Assembly (NCBI RefSeq): GCF_001646785.1
Contig: NZ_LRRH01000002.1
Location: 25,354-89,353 of the forward strand
Reading direction: 5' to 3'
DNA: 64,000 nucleotides
DNA from: Rhodococcus phenolicus
Lineage (GTDB): Bacteria; Actinomycetota; Actinomycetes; Mycobacteriales; Mycobacteriaceae
A program made the position numbers and the translations under genes. The notes under the pieces were generated by a model. That model saw only the letters and a list, made by a program, of their open reading frames with translations, was not told the DNA's origin and ran no database searches. Below are positions 23,301-30,690 of this stretch, piece after piece. Numbering within the stretch: position 1 is the first letter of the stretch; each line of letters starts with the position of its first letter.

Positions 23301-26300
23301 GAGGGCTTCGACGCGGCAACGGTACGGGACGCGCTGGCGCAACGGCTCCCGAGTTACATGGTGCCGGCCACCTACATCCCGCTCGACGTGCTGCCCCTCA
23401 ACGCGAACGGCAAACTGGACCGACGGGCGCTGCCCGCGCCCGTCGTCGGGACCACCGAGTTCAGGGCGCCGGCGACACCCGTGGAGGAGATCGTCGCCGC
23501 CGTCTACTCGGATCTGCTCGGCGTCGAGAGGGTCGGAGCGGACGACGACTTCTTCGCACTCGGCGGCAACTCGCTCGTCGCCACCCAGGTGGTTGCCCGG
23601 CTCTCGGCCGCTCTCGACGCGAGTGTTCCGTTGAGGCTCGTCTTCGAGGCTCCGACCGTCGCGGCACTCGCGGTGCGCGCGGAGCAGCACTCCGGGACCG
23701 GGGGCCGTCCGGCGCTGGTGTCCGGTCCACGGCCCGAACGGATCCCGCTGTCGCCCGCGCAGCAGCGGATGTGGTTCCTGAACCGTTTCGATCCGGAATC
23801 GGCCACCTACAACATCCCGGCCGCGGTCCGGCTGACCGGCGATCCGAACGTCGGTGCACTATGCGCGGCGGTGGGTGACCTGCTGGCGCGGCACGAAATC
23901 CTCCGGACCGTGTATCCGGAGGTGGACGGTTCCGGAGTGCAGCTCGTGCTGCCCGCATCGGAGGTGCCGCTCGACCTGTCACCCGTCGACATCGACCCGG
24001 ACGAGATCGTCACCGCCGTCACCGGTGTGATCCGGGCGGGGTTCGACGTCACCGCGCACGTGCCGTTGCGTGCCGGGCTGTTCCGGATCACCGACCGGGA
24101 GTTCGTCCTCGTCGTGGTGGTGCACCACATCGCAGCGGACGGATTCTCGACGGGACCGCTGCTGCGCGACCTGATGATCGCGTACACGGCACGCTCGATG
24201 GGCGAGGCCCCCGCACAGGCTCCGCTGTCCGTCCAGTACGCCGACTACAGCCTGTGGCAGCGCCGGGTTCTCGGGTCCGAGGACGATCCGGGGAGTCCGG
24301 CCGCACGTCAGATCTCGTACTGGCGCGACACCCTCGCAGGGGCACCCGACGCGTTGGAGTTGCCGACGGACCGGCCGCGTCCTGCGGTCGCATCCCGCCG
24401 TGGCGCCGAGCACCGGATGACGATCGACGCGCGGACCCATCGAGGGCTGCTGGATCTGGCACGCGCCCGGCAGGCGACGCTGTTCATGGTGTTGCACACG
24501 GTGCTCGTCGTCGAACTCTCCCGGTTGAGTGGCAGTGACGACATCTCCGTGGGCACACCCGTCGCGGGTCGTGGCGAGCAGGAACTCGACGGAATGATCG
24601 GGATGTTCGTCAACACGCTCGTCCTCCGGACCGAAGTGGTTCCGGCGGAGCCGTTCACGGAGTTGCTCGCTCGTGCACGCGAGGTCGCGCTGGGGGCATT
24701 CGCGCATGCGGACGTGCCGTTCGAGCGGTTGGTCGACGTCCTCGCCCCGGCGCGCACGCAGGCCCGCAATCCGCTGTTCCAGGTGATGCTGACGTTGCAG
24801 AACATGGAGCGGACACAGTTCGAACTGCCCGGTGTCCGGATCTCGGCGATCGAGGCGGACATCCGCGAGGCGATGGTCGATCTGCAGGTGACTGTCCGCG
24901 AGGCGTTCGACGACTCCGGAGCACCCGCCGGAATCGACGTGGGCTGGACGTACGCGACCGATCTGTTCGACGCCGCGACCGTGACGTCGTTCGCGCGGCG
25001 GTTCGAGCGACTGCTGACCGCGGTCGTCGAGGAACCCGGAACAATCGTGGCCCGGCTACCGATGCTCGATGCCGGCGAACGCGAACAGGTGCTGGCCCTC
25101 GGCGACGCGGTCTCGCACACCGTTCCCCGAACTGTTGTGCCGGAATCGTTCGTGGAACAGGTCGATCGGACCCCGGACGCGGTTGCGGTGCAGTATCAGG
25201 GTGGCTCGCTGACCTACCGCGAGTTCGCGACGCGGGTACATCACCTGGCGGCCCGGTTGATCGAACGCGGAGTGGGTCCCGAAGCGCGGGTGGCGGTGTG
25301 CCTGCCCCGGAGCGTCGATCTGCTGGTGGCGATCCATGCCGTGCTGCAGTCCGGTGGCGCCTATGTCCCGCTGGACCCGGAGCATCCCGCCGAACGCATC
25401 GCCCACATCGTCGGCGTGGCGCGGCCGGTCGTGGCGATCACCGCCGGTACTGCGCGCGACCGCCTGCCGGCGGGTCCCGCGATCGTGGATCTCGGCGGCG
25501 AGGAATGGCCCGAGACCGCACCGGTGATCACCGATGCGGAACGGCTCACCCCGTTGCACGGGGATTCGACCGCGTACGTGCTGTTCACGTCGGGTTCGAC
25601 CGGGGTGCCGAAGGGTGTCGCGGTGCCGCATCGAGCGTTGGTGAATCAGCTCGAGTGGATGCGCAGCGAGACGGGTCCGACATCGGACGACGTGTTCCTC
25701 TGGAAGACACCGGTCACCTTCGACGCGTCGGTGTGGGAGGTGTTGCTGCCGCTCCGGATCGGCGCGCGGATGGTCGTGGCCGATCCCGGCGGGCACACCG
25801 ATCCCGCGTATCTGGTGAAGGTGATCGCCGACGAGGGCATCACGGTCGCGCAGTTCGTGCCGTCGGTCCTCGAACCGATGCTCGATCAGGCTGCGACGGC
25901 GGGGCCGTTGCGGCACGTGTTCTCCGGCGGTGAAGCGCTCGCGACCGTGACGGCCGCACGCGTCGCCGAGACGTTCGGCGCGCACGTCCACAACGTCTAC
26001 GGGCCGACGGAAACGACCGTGCAGATCACCCATCGGATCGGAGGCGACTCGGGTTCCGGCGTGGTGCCGATCGGTGTGCCGGTGTGGAACACCGCGGTGT
26101 ACGTCCTCGATCCGTTCCTGCAGCCGGTACCGGTGGGTGTTCCGGGGGAGCTGTACGTCGCGGGACCGCAGGTGGCCCGAGGCTACGAGAACCGTCCCGG
26201 TGCGACGGCGGAACGGTTCGTCGCCGACCCCTTCACCTCCGGTGACCGGCTCTACCGCACCGGCGACCGGGTACGGTGGACATCCGCCGACGAGCTGGAG

Positions 26301-27641
26301 TTCCTGGGGCGCAACGACTTCCAGGTCAAGGTCCGTGGTCTGCGGATCGAACTCGGCGAGATCGAAACCGTGCTGCGTGGCCTCGACGAGGTGGCGGCGG
26401 GTGCGGTCGCGGTGCACTCCGGCCGTCTGGTCGGTTATATCGTACCGGCAGGTGACGGGGCACCTTCCGACCTGCGCGCCGCGATGGGTGACGTGCTGCC
26501 GTCGTACATGGTTCCGGACGCGATCGTGATGCTGGATGCGTTGCCGCTCAACACGTCCGGCAAGCTGGATCGGAAAGCGTTGCCCGAACCGGTGCCGGAG
26601 AGCCGGGAGTTCCGGGCGCCCGAGGGCGCGGTCGAGCGTACGGTTGCTGCGGTGTTCGCCGATGTGCTGGACGTCGAGCGGGTCGGGCTCGACGACGACT
26701 TCTTCGCGCTCGGCGGAAACTCGCTCCTGGCCACGCAGGTGACGGCAAGGCTACGTGCGCAACTGAGTTGCGAAGTGCCACTGCAGTTGTTGTTCCGGGA
26801 TTCGACCGTCGAGGGCTTGGCGGGCCTCATTGCGGACGTTGCCGGGCCGGACGCGGTGGACACGCTCGGGCCGGTGTTTCCGTTGCGCGAGAACGGGACG
26901 GGTACCCCGCTGATCTGCGTGCATCCGATCGTCGGGCTCGCCTGGTGCTTCACGGGACTTGCCCGTCGGCTGGATACCGGTGTGCCGGTGTACGGACTGC
27001 AGACCCCGGCGGTCTCGGACGAATCGTTCACCCCGGATTCCCTGGAGGAACTGGCCGGGCGGTACATCGACGAGATTCGAAAGGTACAACCGGAAGGACC
27101 GTACCGCTTGCTCGGATGGTCGCTCGGAGGCGTGATCGCGCACGCGATGGCGGTGCAAATGCAGCGGTCCGGGGCGCGGGTCGAGTTGCTGGTGATGCTC
27201 GACAGTTTCACCGGCGCGGACGCGGCCACCGGCGAGGCGGCCGAGGTTCCGATGCGCGAGGTGCTCGCCGGTTTCGGATTCGACCCGGAGACAGTCGGCG
27301 ACGACGCGTCGGGCATCGTCGATTCCCTGGCGGCGCTGAACGGCATTTCAACGGAGCAGGCGGAACAGGTGGTGGCGCGGCTGCTCGCTGCGGCCGAACG
27401 GAACGCCGGACTGACGACACGGTACGAACCCGAGCGTTTCGACGGTGACCTCGTCTACTTCACCGCTGCGGACGACGCTCCGGCGCGGGCACACGGTGCC
27501 GCAGGATGGCGCGATGCGGTCACCGGCGTGGTGCGGGACCACCCGGTTCCGTCGACGCACTGGGGGATGACCTCGCCGGAAGCCCTCGAGACGATCGTGC
27601 CCGTCCTGAACAAGATCTTGACGGACGGCGGGTTCCCGTGA
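6780..27641 (+). CDS. Hexamodular nonribosomal peptide synthetase with starter C domain and thioesterase
   Basis: One 6,953-aa protein should assemble an acylated hexapeptide on its own. The domain order is C-A-T-E / C-A-T / C-A-T / C-A-T / C-A-T / C-A-T-TE. Each condensation domain has its HHxxxDG motif (the first at His149-Gly155). Each adenylation domain has the TSGSTG loop, and each carrier domain has the serine of LGG(N/D)S, or LGADS before the epimerase. The N-terminal C domain has no upstream carrier, as expected of a lipo-initiating starter C domain. The terminal TE has GWSLGG with Ser6781. The start is GTG 6780 behind a purine-rich Shine-Dalgarno sequence. No MbtH-like protein, phosphopantetheinyl transferase, fatty-acyl ligase or exporter is encoded nearby. 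Two Ag85-like genes flank it. The product is unknown. Confidence 0.95.
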   Translation: MSPRLRPDATTGTHALTEGFPLSAAQRGIWFAQHLLGDVPLTIAQYLDVRGRFDADVFADAAADAARELGTGMLRLYEDGGTPYQVVDDTLEDRMTIVDLRGEADPEAAAIAWMRAEWGAPLDMLRDRLIVCAVLRVADERHLVYTRIHHIALDGYGAMTFANRAAERYTAAVEHRAPATFAVNALPEIIEDEARYRSSTRFESDRAYWSERTANLPHPIGLAGRAAPVGPHPVRWSEPLPDHISGAVDRLLAASPGTTFATVVVSAFAAFLSRVTGERDVVLSLPVSARTTAKLRRSGGMVSNVVPIRVTVDPDDTAGDLMRRVQLELTGALRHQRYRAEDMRRDSGYGGAARGFFGPAVNIMMFHGRVRLGAATGQLHVLSTGPAEDLSLNIYPSGPDDPAAIDFEANPNLYTRAELRSHRARFVEFLAGFVSAPGALGDLDVLHDDERDALVPCRGPRALPVRLLRDLLADGVACNPDGPAIIDGTRVLSYRELDARSDRLAEVLRGEGAAPEEFVAVGMERSAEALIALWAIAKTGAAFVPIDPALPPRRIEYMVRDCGARLGLTVPGRVGSLPAGIRWIAVDENVIGADAVSSRAAAVVPRPENPAYMIYTSGSTGTPKGVVVTHSGLATFGAAARPELGLTAQSRMLRFSSASFDASIFEMLQAFSAGAAMVVAPPDTLGGDDLVRLLRRHRITHIVSAPTVLTTVDPAGLGDLEAVVVGGDVCTPDLVEKFGSTARFVNSYGPTETTIVVTAGDPLVPGDPITIGRPLDGVTAVVLDRRLNPVPVGFVGELYLGGPGLARGYWRRPGQTASRFVANPFEPGTRLYRTGDEVRWTDDHQLDFVGRSDFQVKIRGFRIELGEIDAALSELDGVDYAATIVHDTGHSVVPVSYVLMKAGSAFDAETLLAGVAGMLPSHMVPGAVVELDRVPVTPAGKLDRAALPAPRFATAEFRAPVSSSEQLLVEIASGLLDVDRIGADDSLFALGADSIIAMQFAARAKEAGLHLTARQIFEHKTIATLARIATAVPRETVLAELDGGGVGTVPLPPIAHEMMRRGDYSGFAQAVLVTTPAGLTVEHLAAALDAVVARHDVLRSTFDGVTWEVFAEAPRGTVEIARKAVPRSDIDDPDVIRAAAEVACGEAAQRLDPSTGVMVQCVWFDPGAGHGRLLILAHHLVVDGVSWRVLLPDLAQAWMQVATAGSGVAETGLADVGTSYRRWAHALHDAARDRTYAGETDFWRRVLADGQSLPGVVPLDPAIDTLATVERVRVDLGPATTEAILTRLPALFRAGTADGLITALALAVAPYGRSVPIMLEGHGRDLAGADVARTVGWFTGIHPVRPALPADIDVDDALAGGASAGAAVKAVKEHLAEVPNHGVGYGILRYLDAEAGPVLAAPAAPQISFNYLGRLTSGHVAAEVREIGWVPDAVDLDAGRGSALAVAAAVDINAMVVDGPDGPHLTATFAYPPRAVPAGLVTDLAERWTRALDALAVHVGRPDAGGLTPSDVPLVRVDQRQIERWEAEYPDARDIWPLPPLQTGLLFHSRLAAGSLDVYVAQLTLNLSGAVDSARLRAAVHAVVARHPGLRTAFVHDDAGTPVQLVLDHADLPWREVDVDAAGLTALLDAERVLPFDPARPPLLRAVLARTAPDRAVLVLTNHHLVLDGWSMPLLVREVLTHYVSRDALPEPARYRDYLRWWREQDRDRSLAAWDEVLAGITEPTLIAPHAAAVLSENPDPVEVALPATLLDALAERRDADVTVNTLVQTAWALLLSRLLARRDVVFGATVSGRPADLPGVENMLGLFINTLPVRVRWEPTDTVAELLRRVQDQQVRLLDHHHVALGEIQDRTGAGTLFDTLTVFESYPVDRAGFDETTDLAGMRVTGIDARDATHYPLTVMALLEPRLRLSVRYRTDLFARSAVERIAARLVGLLETFVTHPDMHLRDIDVFVDGERDRIAAFERGAAVPLPEVTLAGLLAEQNVKTADATAVVVDGGETLTYGRFAEQVNRVARSLIADGIGPGDLVAVAMPRSLPQLVAIHAVVTAGAAYVPIDPDQPDGRTAHILDTARPVRVLDALPPADEYSGAEVRDTDRRAPLRPDDLAYVLFTSGSTGRPKGVAISHRGIVNRLLWMQGHHPLDGDDVVLQKTPATFDVSVWELFWPLLTGATLVLATPDGHRDPRYLSRVIAEHRVSTVHFVPSMLDVFLIDGDPARCASVRQVFTSGEALTTATVARFAAVLDAPLYNLYGPTEASVDVTAHRTVPGETPVPIGTPVWNTTVRVLDERLRPVPVGIEGELYLGGVQLARGYQRAPAQTAGRFVADPHGTGRLYRTGDLVRWRDDGALEYVGRTDFQVKLRGQRIELGEIEAVFLEHPSVTQAVVVLHHDPATGEHLVAYLVGDADAALTYAGSRLPRHMVPTVAVGLAALPVTPNGKIDRKSLPAPEFASAEHVEPATGTEQVVAGTIAGLLDRDRVGATANFFDLGGNSLTATRLLARLDEAFGTRLQVRDLFDNPTVAGLARVVDLQRGGARRPSLSARPRPPRVPLSPAQARMWFVNRFDPASGAYNVAVALRLTGTLDTDALEAAVADIVERHETLRTRYPDSGNGPYQDVLPVAEAGHILAVGSLDGPLEQRLREVIGRGFDVTSEPPVALTVLREGADAHVLVLVVHHIAIDGWSMQALARDLVTAYAARAERTAPSWVPLPVQYADYALWQQDLLGDATDPDSVAGRQLTYWRDGLADAPEVSDLPTDRRRPAVPTFRGGTVSATVDAELYARLTELARTRDASLFMVLHAALAVLLARMGGDGDVTIGTPVAGRGEANLDDVVGMFVNTLPLRTRVAAEDSFAAVLGQVRGIDLAAYEHADLPFERLAEALAPSRATSHHPLFQTVLALEVPRPSSVSLPGLGIELLPVDSGIAKFDLEFAVTEHDHHATVALTYARDLFDDATAEVLLDRYLRVLDGATTDPSAAVGDLDLLSAAEHAMLLRTPEPAPYRTLPELLADAARDPHAVALISDDESVTYGELDRRSNMLAHTLIDAGAAPGSVVAAAVARSVDSVVALWAIAKTGAAFLPVDPDYPRARIEHMLGDSGVRIGVASAGHTLPDTVTWVSPHGAGDPAPLTRAVPHLDDAAYLIYTSGSTGLPKGVVVTHRGLGAFVAEQQLRYRVRPGDRIAAFASPSFDASLLEMFMAFGGGATLVLIPTDVYGGTELAAHLAPVTHLFLTPAALATVDPARLDRTRVVIVGGEACEPALVQRWAPGREMFNAYGPTESTIMATHFGPMVAGNRVRIGSPVLGTGAVVLDARLRPVPTGVPGELYVHGAGLARGYHDRPALTAARFVANPFAPGRLYRTGDLVRWTGDHQLDYLGRTDFQVKVRGHRIELPEIDAVLTGHRDVAAAVTVPHPATGTVVSYVVPAADTALGSAELTEHLAQSLPAYMVPSAITIVPEFPLTGAGKIDTRALPEPVFAAVEFVAPRDGAEQRVADAFGEVLGLGRVGAHDDFFALGGNSLSATRVIARLDPALGVRTVFENPTVAALAAAVGTAAPHRPSLTAGSRPARIPLSPAQQRMWLINRFDPGSPVYNIPVAVRLAGRLDTGALAAAVSDVVARHESLRTVFPESDAGPHQVVLDDAPLDLTPRSVEYGSVREEMLAVFARGFDVTSEAPIRGALLRVDDDEHLLVVVVHHIAADGASTVPLARDILVAYTARLAGAAPEWEPLAVQYADFAMWQRAVLGDPDDPQSLAAQQLAFWTRTLADAPAVLDLPTDRPRPAVASQRGARTDFRIDPGTVHALDDLARRHGATRFMVLHAALAVLLARLGPTGDVSVGTPVAGRGAAELDDLVGMFVGTLVLRTDIDSAAAFGEVLDRVRDTDLAAFGHADVPFEDVVDAVDPVRSRAHSPLFQVTLSLQNQGTGVLDLPGLSVEPVDPGIDVAKVDLEFTVRDDHDGGLAASLTYATDLYDAATAVVLTERWARLLRTVAADPDVAVGDLPVLDESDAARARAHAVPAELPALLLPDILAAGVAANPDGTAATDGNRSLTYTELDLASNRLAHKLIAHGAAPETTVALSFPRSIEAIVAVWAVAKTGAVFVPVDPALPATRITYLLADSGARLGIGDGPAEIPWLTVDADEHPDTPLAPAITARSAAYMIYTSGSTGTPKGVVVTHRGLAAFTAAHRPELELTTASRMLRFSSSSFDASVFEQIAAFSAGATMVVASPEIVGGAELGALIRRERITHILTAPAALGTVTGGPFPDLEAVVVGGDVCPPELVERFGTHSRFVNSYGPTETTIIITETAPLAPGDAITIGAPIAGAGAVVLDRRLRLVADGVIGELYLSGAGVARGYHRRPALTASRFVANPFTGGIMYRTGDLVRRTASGELDFVGRGDAQVQVRGLRIELGEIESALTRGGDVAQAVVVLHADAHTGDRLIGYAVPADGHSADPQRLRDRLGDELPGYMVPAQIVLLDALPITANGKLDRRALPVPAFESRPFRAPQGPVEQTVADVYADLLGADRVGLDDDFFALGGNSLSATRLVARLGVALDTTVPVRAVFETPSVAALAAAISGTAGTGARPALTAGARPEHVPLSPAQQRMWFLNRFDPETTAYNLPMALRLSGEIDLDLLRAAIVDVIDRHEALRTVYPETSDGPVQVVLPTSTVTTQIDVVDADAVDLPDLVTDFTTRPFDVTASVPLRMRLFRLAPDEHVFAMVVHHVSADGFSIAPMTRDLLTAYVAHRGGEAPAWSPLTVQYADYALWHRNLLGSEDDPASSVSKQLAHWRDALAGIPDQMDLPTDRPRPAVQSYAGGRIDFDIDADLHAQLVDLTHRRRATLFMTVHAALAVLLARLSGSDDITVGTPVAGRGDQQLDDLIGMFVNTLVLRARVADDATFDELLQTVRDADLKAFGNADVPFERLVEVLDPPRSTARHPLFQVGFSFQNFAQGTLELPGLDASLVELAHRTSQFDLHWIVQDRYDDAGSPDGITGHLTYATALFDESTAVELVHRFVRVLRAVVAAPGAPVGDIEILDDAERHRIVTEWNDTGRSVPATTLVAMFDAQVAAAPDAVAVQCGDTELTYREFDSRINRVARRLIAAGVGPETRVALGMRRSVELLVGMYAVAKAGGAYVPLDPAQPAERTDYILSVANPLCVLTSRGDVMVTGRATIVIDDGESDALATGPVGDDERLTPLTPAHLAYVIFTSGSTGRPKGVAVSHEAAAHQMIWKTDRFGLGPTDAALLKTAATFDLSVWEFWSVLVSGGRLVVADPDGHRDPAYLVDTIRRRAVTTLHVVPSMLDAITTAANGPSGPALRRVLAIGEALTPEVVRRFRTADPDAELFNLYGPTEAAVSATWHRVDEDDSLDVPIGRPAWNTRALVLDARLRPVPVGVPGELYLAGVQLARGYLGRPDLTAERFVADPFAPDGGAGRLYRTGDLVVWNADGTLSYRGRTDFQVKIRGFRIELGEIESALRGLDTVANAVVVAHHDALTGDRLVAYVVPDGEGFDAATVRDALAQRLPSYMVPATYIPLDVLPLNANGKLDRRALPAPVVGTTEFRAPATPVEEIVAAVYSDLLGVERVGADDDFFALGGNSLVATQVVARLSAALDASVPLRLVFEAPTVAALAVRAEQHSGTGGRPALVSGPRPERIPLSPAQQRMWFLNRFDPESATYNIPAAVRLTGDPNVGALCAAVGDLLARHEILRTVYPEVDGSGVQLVLPASEVPLDLSPVDIDPDEIVTAVTGVIRAGFDVTAHVPLRAGLFRITDREFVLVVVVHHIAADGFSTGPLLRDLMIAYTARSMGEAPAQAPLSVQYADYSLWQRRVLGSEDDPGSPAARQISYWRDTLAGAPDALELPTDRPRPAVASRRGAEHRMTIDARTHRGLLDLARARQATLFMVLHTVLVVELSRLSGSDDISVGTPVAGRGEQELDGMIGMFVNTLVLRTEVVPAEPFTELLARAREVALGAFAHADVPFERLVDVLAPARTQARNPLFQVMLTLQNMERTQFELPGVRISAIEADIREAMVDLQVTVREAFDDSGAPAGIDVGWTYATDLFDAATVTSFARRFERLLTAVVEEPGTIVARLPMLDAGEREQVLALGDAVSHTVPRTVVPESFVEQVDRTPDAVAVQYQGGSLTYREFATRVHHLAARLIERGVGPEARVAVCLPRSVDLLVAIHAVLQSGGAYVPLDPEHPAERIAHIVGVARPVVAITAGTARDRLPAGPAIVDLGGEEWPETAPVITDAERLTPLHGDSTAYVLFTSGSTGVPKGVAVPHRALVNQLEWMRSETGPTSDDVFLWKTPVTFDASVWEVLLPLRIGARMVVADPGGHTDPAYLVKVIADEGITVAQFVPSVLEPMLDQAATAGPLRHVFSGGEALATVTAARVAETFGAHVHNVYGPTETTVQITHRIGGDSGSGVVPIGVPVWNTAVYVLDPFLQPVPVGVPGELYVAGPQVARGYENRPGATAERFVADPFTSGDRLYRTGDRVRWTSADELEFLGRNDFQVKVRGLRIELGEIETVLRGLDEVAAGAVAVHSGRLVGYIVPAGDGAPSDLRAAMGDVLPSYMVPDAIVMLDALPLNTSGKLDRKALPEPVPESREFRAPEGAVERTVAAVFADVLDVERVGLDDDFFALGGNSLLATQVTARLRAQLSCEVPLQLLFRDSTVEGLAGLIADVAGPDAVDTLGPVFPLRENGTGTPLICVHPIVGLAWCFTGLARRLDTGVPVYGLQTPAVSDESFTPDSLEELAGRYIDEIRKVQPEGPYRLLGWSLGGVIAHAMAVQMQRSGARVELLVMLDSFTGADAATGEAAEVPMREVLAGFGFDPETVGDDASGIVDSLAALNGISTEQAEQVVARLLAAAERNAGLTTRYEPERFDGDLVYFTAADDAPARAHGAAGWRDAVTGVVRDHPVPSTHWGMTSPEALETIVPVLNKILTDGGFP
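11331..14400 (+). other. NRPS module 2: C (D-donor type by position) - A2 (serine) - T2
   Basis: The C domain follows the epimerase and begins [15 protein letters not shown], a sequence typical of domains that accept a D-configured donor. Its motif is HHLVLDGWS (about 11767). The A2 pocket reads D-V-W-H-F-S-L-V-D-K, the same ten residues as the L-serine domain of EntF. Residue 2 is thus predicted to be L-Ser. The carrier motif LGGNS lies near 14238. Confidence 0.88.
14401..17460 (+). other. NRPS module 3: C - A3 - T3
   Basis: The C domain begins [17 protein letters not shown] and carries HHIAIDGWS (about 14801). The A3 pocket reads D-A-L-F-I-G-A-I-M-K, which looks hydrophobic or aromatic but matches no code I can name with confidence. 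The carrier motif LGGNS lies near 17310. No epimerase follows, so an L residue is expected. Confidence 0.8.
17461..20540 (+). other. NRPS module 4: C - A4 (pocket like A1) - T4
   Basis: The C domain carries HHIAADGAS (about 17850). The A4 pocket reads D-A-F-L-V-G-S-I-I-K, differing from A1 only at two conservative positions. The flanking segments of A1 and A4 (for example [12 protein letters not shown]) are almost the same. Modules 1 and 4 therefore probably activate the same or a similar amino acid. No epimerase follows. The carrier motif lies near 20370. Confidence 0.8.
20541..23720 (+). other. NRPS module 5: C - A5 - T5
   Basis: The C domain carries HHVSADGFS (about 20940). The A5 pocket reads D-L-W-H-L-I-L-V-S-K. 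The Trp-His pair resembles serine-type pockets, but Leu, Ile and Ser at positions 2, 6 and 9 are unusual, and I do not assign a substrate. The carrier motif lies near 23560. Confidence 0.8.
23721..26850 (+). other. NRPS module 6: C - A6 (possibly glutamine) - T6
   Basis: The C domain carries HHIAADGFS (about 24122). The A6 pocket reads D-A-W-Q-F-G-V-V-Q-K. Seven of ten residues agree with the D-A-W-Q-F-G-L-I-D-K pocket that I recall for glutamine, so Gln is a tentative call. The carrier motif LGGNS lies near 26712. Confidence 0.78.
26870..27638 (+). other. NRPS terminal thioesterase domain
   Basis: This alpha/beta-hydrolase TE has GWSLGG (nucleophile Ser6781, codon at 27120), a downstream VMLDSF with the candidate acid, and STHWGM with the candidate histidine. 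It would release the finished peptide by hydrolysis or by macrocyclisation, possibly onto the Ser-2 side chain or an acyl hydroxyl. The sequence does not show which. Confidence 0.85.
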
Positions 27642-27709
27642 CCAAATCGGCAGGAACGTTCGGTACCCTCCGGACGATCGGTGTGAGCGTAAAGGCGGAA
27701 TTCTCGGCA

Positions 27710-28744
27710 ATGTACAGCGAATTGCTACGCCGTACCGGACTGTGCGCGGGCATCGTCCTCGCGTTCGGTATGACCCCGCTCGGGGTGGCGACTGCAACTC
27801 CCGTGACGGAGCACAGCACGTCCACGACGGCTTCCGTGGATCGCATCGAGCGGATCGACGAGCGCAGGTGGGATGTGTTCGTCTACTCGCCGTCCATGGA
27901 ACGTGTCATTCCACTGCAGGTGATTCGTCCCGCCGACACGAGCAGTCCCCGTCCGACGCTGTACCTGCTCAACGGGGCGGGCGGCGGTGAGGACGGCGCG
28001 AACTGGCTGAACCAGACGGACATCCTCGACTTCATGGGTGACAAGAACGCCAACGTGGTGATCCCCGCGGAGGGAATGTTCACCTACTACACCGACTGGC
28101 AACAGGACGACCCGAAACTCGGCCGGCAGAAATGGCAGACCTTCCTCACCCGCGAACTGCCCCCGGTGGTCGACGAGGTGCTCGGGGCGAACGGCATCAA
28201 CGCGATCGCGGGACTGTCGATGTCGGCGACCTCCGCCCTCGATCTGGCCATCCAGGCGCCGGGCCTGTACCGGGCCGCCGCGTCCTACAGCGGATGCGCC
28301 CAGACCGGAACCCCGCTCGGGCAGGCCTATATTCGCTCCGTCGTGGAAGTGATGGGGGAGATCGACGCCACGAACATGTGGGGTCCGTTCGACGGGCCGG
28401 GATGGAAGGACCACGACCCCACGCTGAACGCGGAGCGACTGCGTGGACTGTCGCTGTACATCTCGAACGGCACCGGACTGCCCGGCCCGTACGAGAACCC
28501 GGCGTTGCCGCGCACCCCGCAGTCGCCTCCGCTCGCCGATCAGATCGTCGTCGGCGGCACCATCGAAGCGGCCACCAACGTGTGCACTCGTGCGCTGGCC
28601 GGACGGCTGAACGATCTCGGTATTCCGGCGACCTTCCATTTCCGGAACGAGGGCACCCATTCGTGGGGGTATTGGCAGGACGAACTGAGGCTTTCGTGGC
28701 CGCAATTGTCCACCGCGCTCGAACTCGAATCCACAGGCGGGTAA
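27710..28744 (+). CDS. Secreted Ag85-like esterase/mycolyltransferase (downstream copy)
   Basis: This 344-aa protein of the antigen 85/esterase family is a close paralogue of the copy at 5316-6380. Long stretches around NMWGP, LRGLSLY and PGPYENPALPR are nearly identical. It has a typical signal peptide (Arg-Arg at 7-8, hydrophobic core, likely cleavage near ATA-TP at about 30), a nucleophile motif AGLSMSAT with Ser170, and the GTHSWGYWQDEL histidine motif. ATG 27710 gives a compact signal peptide. An alternative GTG at 27638 overlaps the NRPS stop codon (GTGA) and would couple translation. Either way the gene is co-oriented with the NRPS and almost touches it, so co-transcription is likely. 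It may act on the peptide product or on mycolates. Confidence 0.87.
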   Translation: MYSELLRRTGLCAGIVLAFGMTPLGVATATPVTEHSTSTTASVDRIERIDERRWDVFVYSPSMERVIPLQVIRPADTSSPRPTLYLLNGAGGGEDGANWLNQTDILDFMGDKNANVVIPAEGMFTYYTDWQQDDPKLGRQKWQTFLTRELPPVVDEVLGANGINAIAGLSMSATSALDLAIQAPGLYRAAASYSGCAQTGTPLGQAYIRSVVEVMGEIDATNMWGPFDGPGWKDHDPTLNAERLRGLSLYISNGTGLPGPYENPALPRTPQSPPLADQIVVGGTIEAATNVCTRALAGRLNDLGIPATFHFRNEGTHSWGYWQDELRLSWPQLSTALELESTGG

Positions 28745-28802
28745 TTCATCCACAGATCCGCCCCGTGCGGGCGTTCGGGGGAGATCGTCACCGGGTCCGT
28801 GC

Positions 28803-29792
28803 GTGACGCTGGTCGTCATGGGGGAATCGGAGAACATCATCCGGCGTCGCGACGCGCATGCGCGCGGCGTCACCGACATCGAGATCCGACGGCTGTGCCG
28901 ATCGGGAATCTGGACCCGGCTGAGCCGCGGTGTCTATGTCCCGACCCGGGTGTACGCGGACGCGGACGAACGGGGCAGGCACCTGTATCGCGCTCTCGCG
29001 GCGGCGCAGATCGCCCGCCCGGGCACGGTGCTGGGGCACGTGTCCGCTGCAATCGCGCACGGTCTGGAGTTGTGGCGAACACCGCTCGACGACGTGCACC
29101 TGACCTGTGGTCGCAGCGGGGGAAACGGACGCAGTCGCGGCCGGATACTGCATGCCGAACACTTCGAGGCCGACGAAGTGGTCGACATCGATGGTGTGGC
29201 GGTGATGTCGGTGGCCAGGACGGTCGCCGATCTGGCCCGCACGCTGCCGTTCGAGCAGGCGGTGGTCGCCGGTGACCACGCGATGAGGACAGCAGGAGTC
29301 GCCGGTGCCGAGGTCTCTGCGATTCTTGCCCGGAATCCGTCGCATCCGGGCAACGCGAAGGCAGTTCGGGCTGTGCGATTCATGTGCGGGCACAGCGACA
29401 GCGTCGGCGAATCGCGTAGCCGGGTGTTGTTCGTCCGCTCGGGTCTGCCGATTCCGTATACCCAGGCGGAGGTGTATGCGGGTGGCGGGCAGTGGCTGGC
29501 GCGTGTCGATTTCCTGCTTCCCGAACACGGTGTGATCGGGGAGTTCGACGGGCGCGTCAAATACCGCCGCGACGGTGTCGCGGATGCCGCCGCGGAAGAG
29601 GTGGTGTTCCGGGAGAAGCAGCGTGAGGATCGCCTGCGCGAGGCCGGGTGGGTCGTCGTGCGATGGGTGTGGGCGGACCTGGAGAGACCGGAGATCGTCG
29701 TCGCCCGTGTGCGGGAGGCGATCGCGCGGGCGGCGCGCGGCCCGCGACCGAGTGGGCACGTCGTCACGCCACAGGGCTTACACCTCCGGTAG
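28803..29792 (+). CDS. AbiEi-like / DUF559 endonuclease-fold protein
   Basis: This 329-aa protein has an N-terminal winged-helix part resembling the AbiEi antitoxin type (GIWTRLSRGVYVP, about 40-52). Its C-terminal domain resembles DUF559/very-short-patch-repair-like nucleases (ARVDFLLPEHGVIGEFDGRVKY near 240, then EDRLREAGWVVVRW). Proteins of this build are common and numerous in Rhodococcus and its relatives; their role is unproven. No AbiEii-type toxin gene is adjacent. GTG 28803 or ATG 28818 may be the start. A broken relative lies at 48.5-49.4 kb. The last codons form part of a large inverted repeat with the sequence before the etfD stop. Confidence 0.8.
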   Translation: MTLVVMGESENIIRRRDAHARGVTDIEIRRLCRSGIWTRLSRGVYVPTRVYADADERGRHLYRALAAAQIARPGTVLGHVSAAIAHGLELWRTPLDDVHLTCGRSGGNGRSRGRILHAEHFEADEVVDIDGVAVMSVARTVADLARTLPFEQAVVAGDHAMRTAGVAGAEVSAILARNPSHPGNAKAVRAVRFMCGHSDSVGESRSRVLFVRSGLPIPYTQAEVYAGGGQWLARVDFLLPEHGVIGEFDGRVKYRRDGVADAAAEEVVFREKQREDRLREAGWVVVRWVWADLERPEIVVARVREAIARAARGPRPSGHVVTPQGLHLR

Positions 29793-29855
29793 AACGCGTA
29801 CACCCCCTCCGGGCTGCCGGAGGGGGTGTACGCGTTACGGAAGCGGTGTAAGCCC
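29774..29855. repeat. Outer inverted repeat nested around the terminator
   Basis: GGGCTTACACC (29774-29784, inside the end of the DUF559-type gene) is perfectly inverted at 29845-29855, just before the etfD stop. It encloses the 20-bp stem, so the junction can form a two-tier hairpin or cruciform of 82 bases. Confidence 0.7.
29793..29836. terminator. Bidirectional terminator with perfect 20-bp stem
   Basis: The arm at 29793-29812 (AACGCGTACACCCCCTCCGG) is perfectly complementary to 29817-29836 around the loop GCTG. It lies between two convergent stop codons (29792 and 29863) and should stop transcription from both sides. Confidence 0.85.
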
Positions 29856-29862
29856 GGAGGGA

Positions 29863-30690
29863 TTACTTGCGTCCGGGCGGCTTGATGCCACCCTTCATGG
29901 CGAGTCCGCCCGGCTTCGCCTTCGGCGGCGCCGGGGTCTCCTCGACCGCGGGAGCCTCCGGCTCGGCGGGCTCGGGCTCGGTGGGCTCGGCAGCGGGTGC
30001 CTCCGCAGCAGGTGCGGGAGCAGCCGGAGCCTTCTTGGCGCCCGGTGCCTTGAAGCCGCTCTTCATCTGCAGTCCGCCCGGCTTCGCCTTCGGCGGTTCC
30101 GTTGCTGTGGGCGCCTCGGCAGCGGGCGCCTCGGCAGCGGGAGCCGCCGGTACCTCGGCAGCCGGAGCCGCGGGGGCAGCTGCCGGAGCAGCGGCCTTCT
30201 TGGCGTCCGGGGCCTTGAGTCCGCCCTTCATGGCCAGCCCGCCGGGCTTGGCCTTCGGTGCGGCCGGCGCGGCGGGAGCCTCGGCGGCCGGCGCTTCGGC
30301 AACGGGTGCCGCGGCGGCCGCAGGTGCGGCCTTCTTGGCACCGGGGGCCTTGAGGCCGCCCTTCATGGCCAGCCCGCCGGGCTTCGCTGTCGGGGCCGCC
30401 GGAGCCGCGGGTGCCTCGGCTGCCGGCGCGGCAGCCGCCGGTGCCGCCGCCTTCTTGGCGCCCGGAGCCTTGAGGCCGCCCTTCATGGCCAGCCCGCCGG
30501 GCTTGGCAGCAGGTGCGGCGGGAGCCTCGGATCCCTCGGCCGCCGGAGCCGCAGCGGGTGCGTCGGCCTTCGCGCCGGGGGCCTTGAGACCGCCCTTCAT
30601 CTGCAGGCCACCGGGCTTACCGCCGGGAGCCTTCAGACCACCCTTCATCTGCAGGCCGCCGGCCTTCGGAGCGGCCGCGGGCGCGGCGGT
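29863..30690 (-). repeat. Seven imperfect tandem repeats coding for the EtfD tail
   Basis: The consensus is AKPGGLAMKGGLKAPGAKKA. Seven copies are separated by Ala/Pro/Glu-rich spacers of 2-40 residues, and the last copy ends the protein (GGIKPPGRK). Copies differ by few bases, so the number may vary between strains. The positive, glycine-rich motif is regularly spaced and could bind a partner or anionic lipid. This is inference. Confidence 0.85.

Noticed and set aside
20541..23720. Threonine or serine assignment for adenylation domain 5
   Set aside because: The Trp-His pair alone is not enough; three further pocket positions differ from both codes.
29863..30690. CRISPR array or transposon repeat
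   Set aside because: The repeats are in-frame coding motifs with variable coding spacers at the etfD end.
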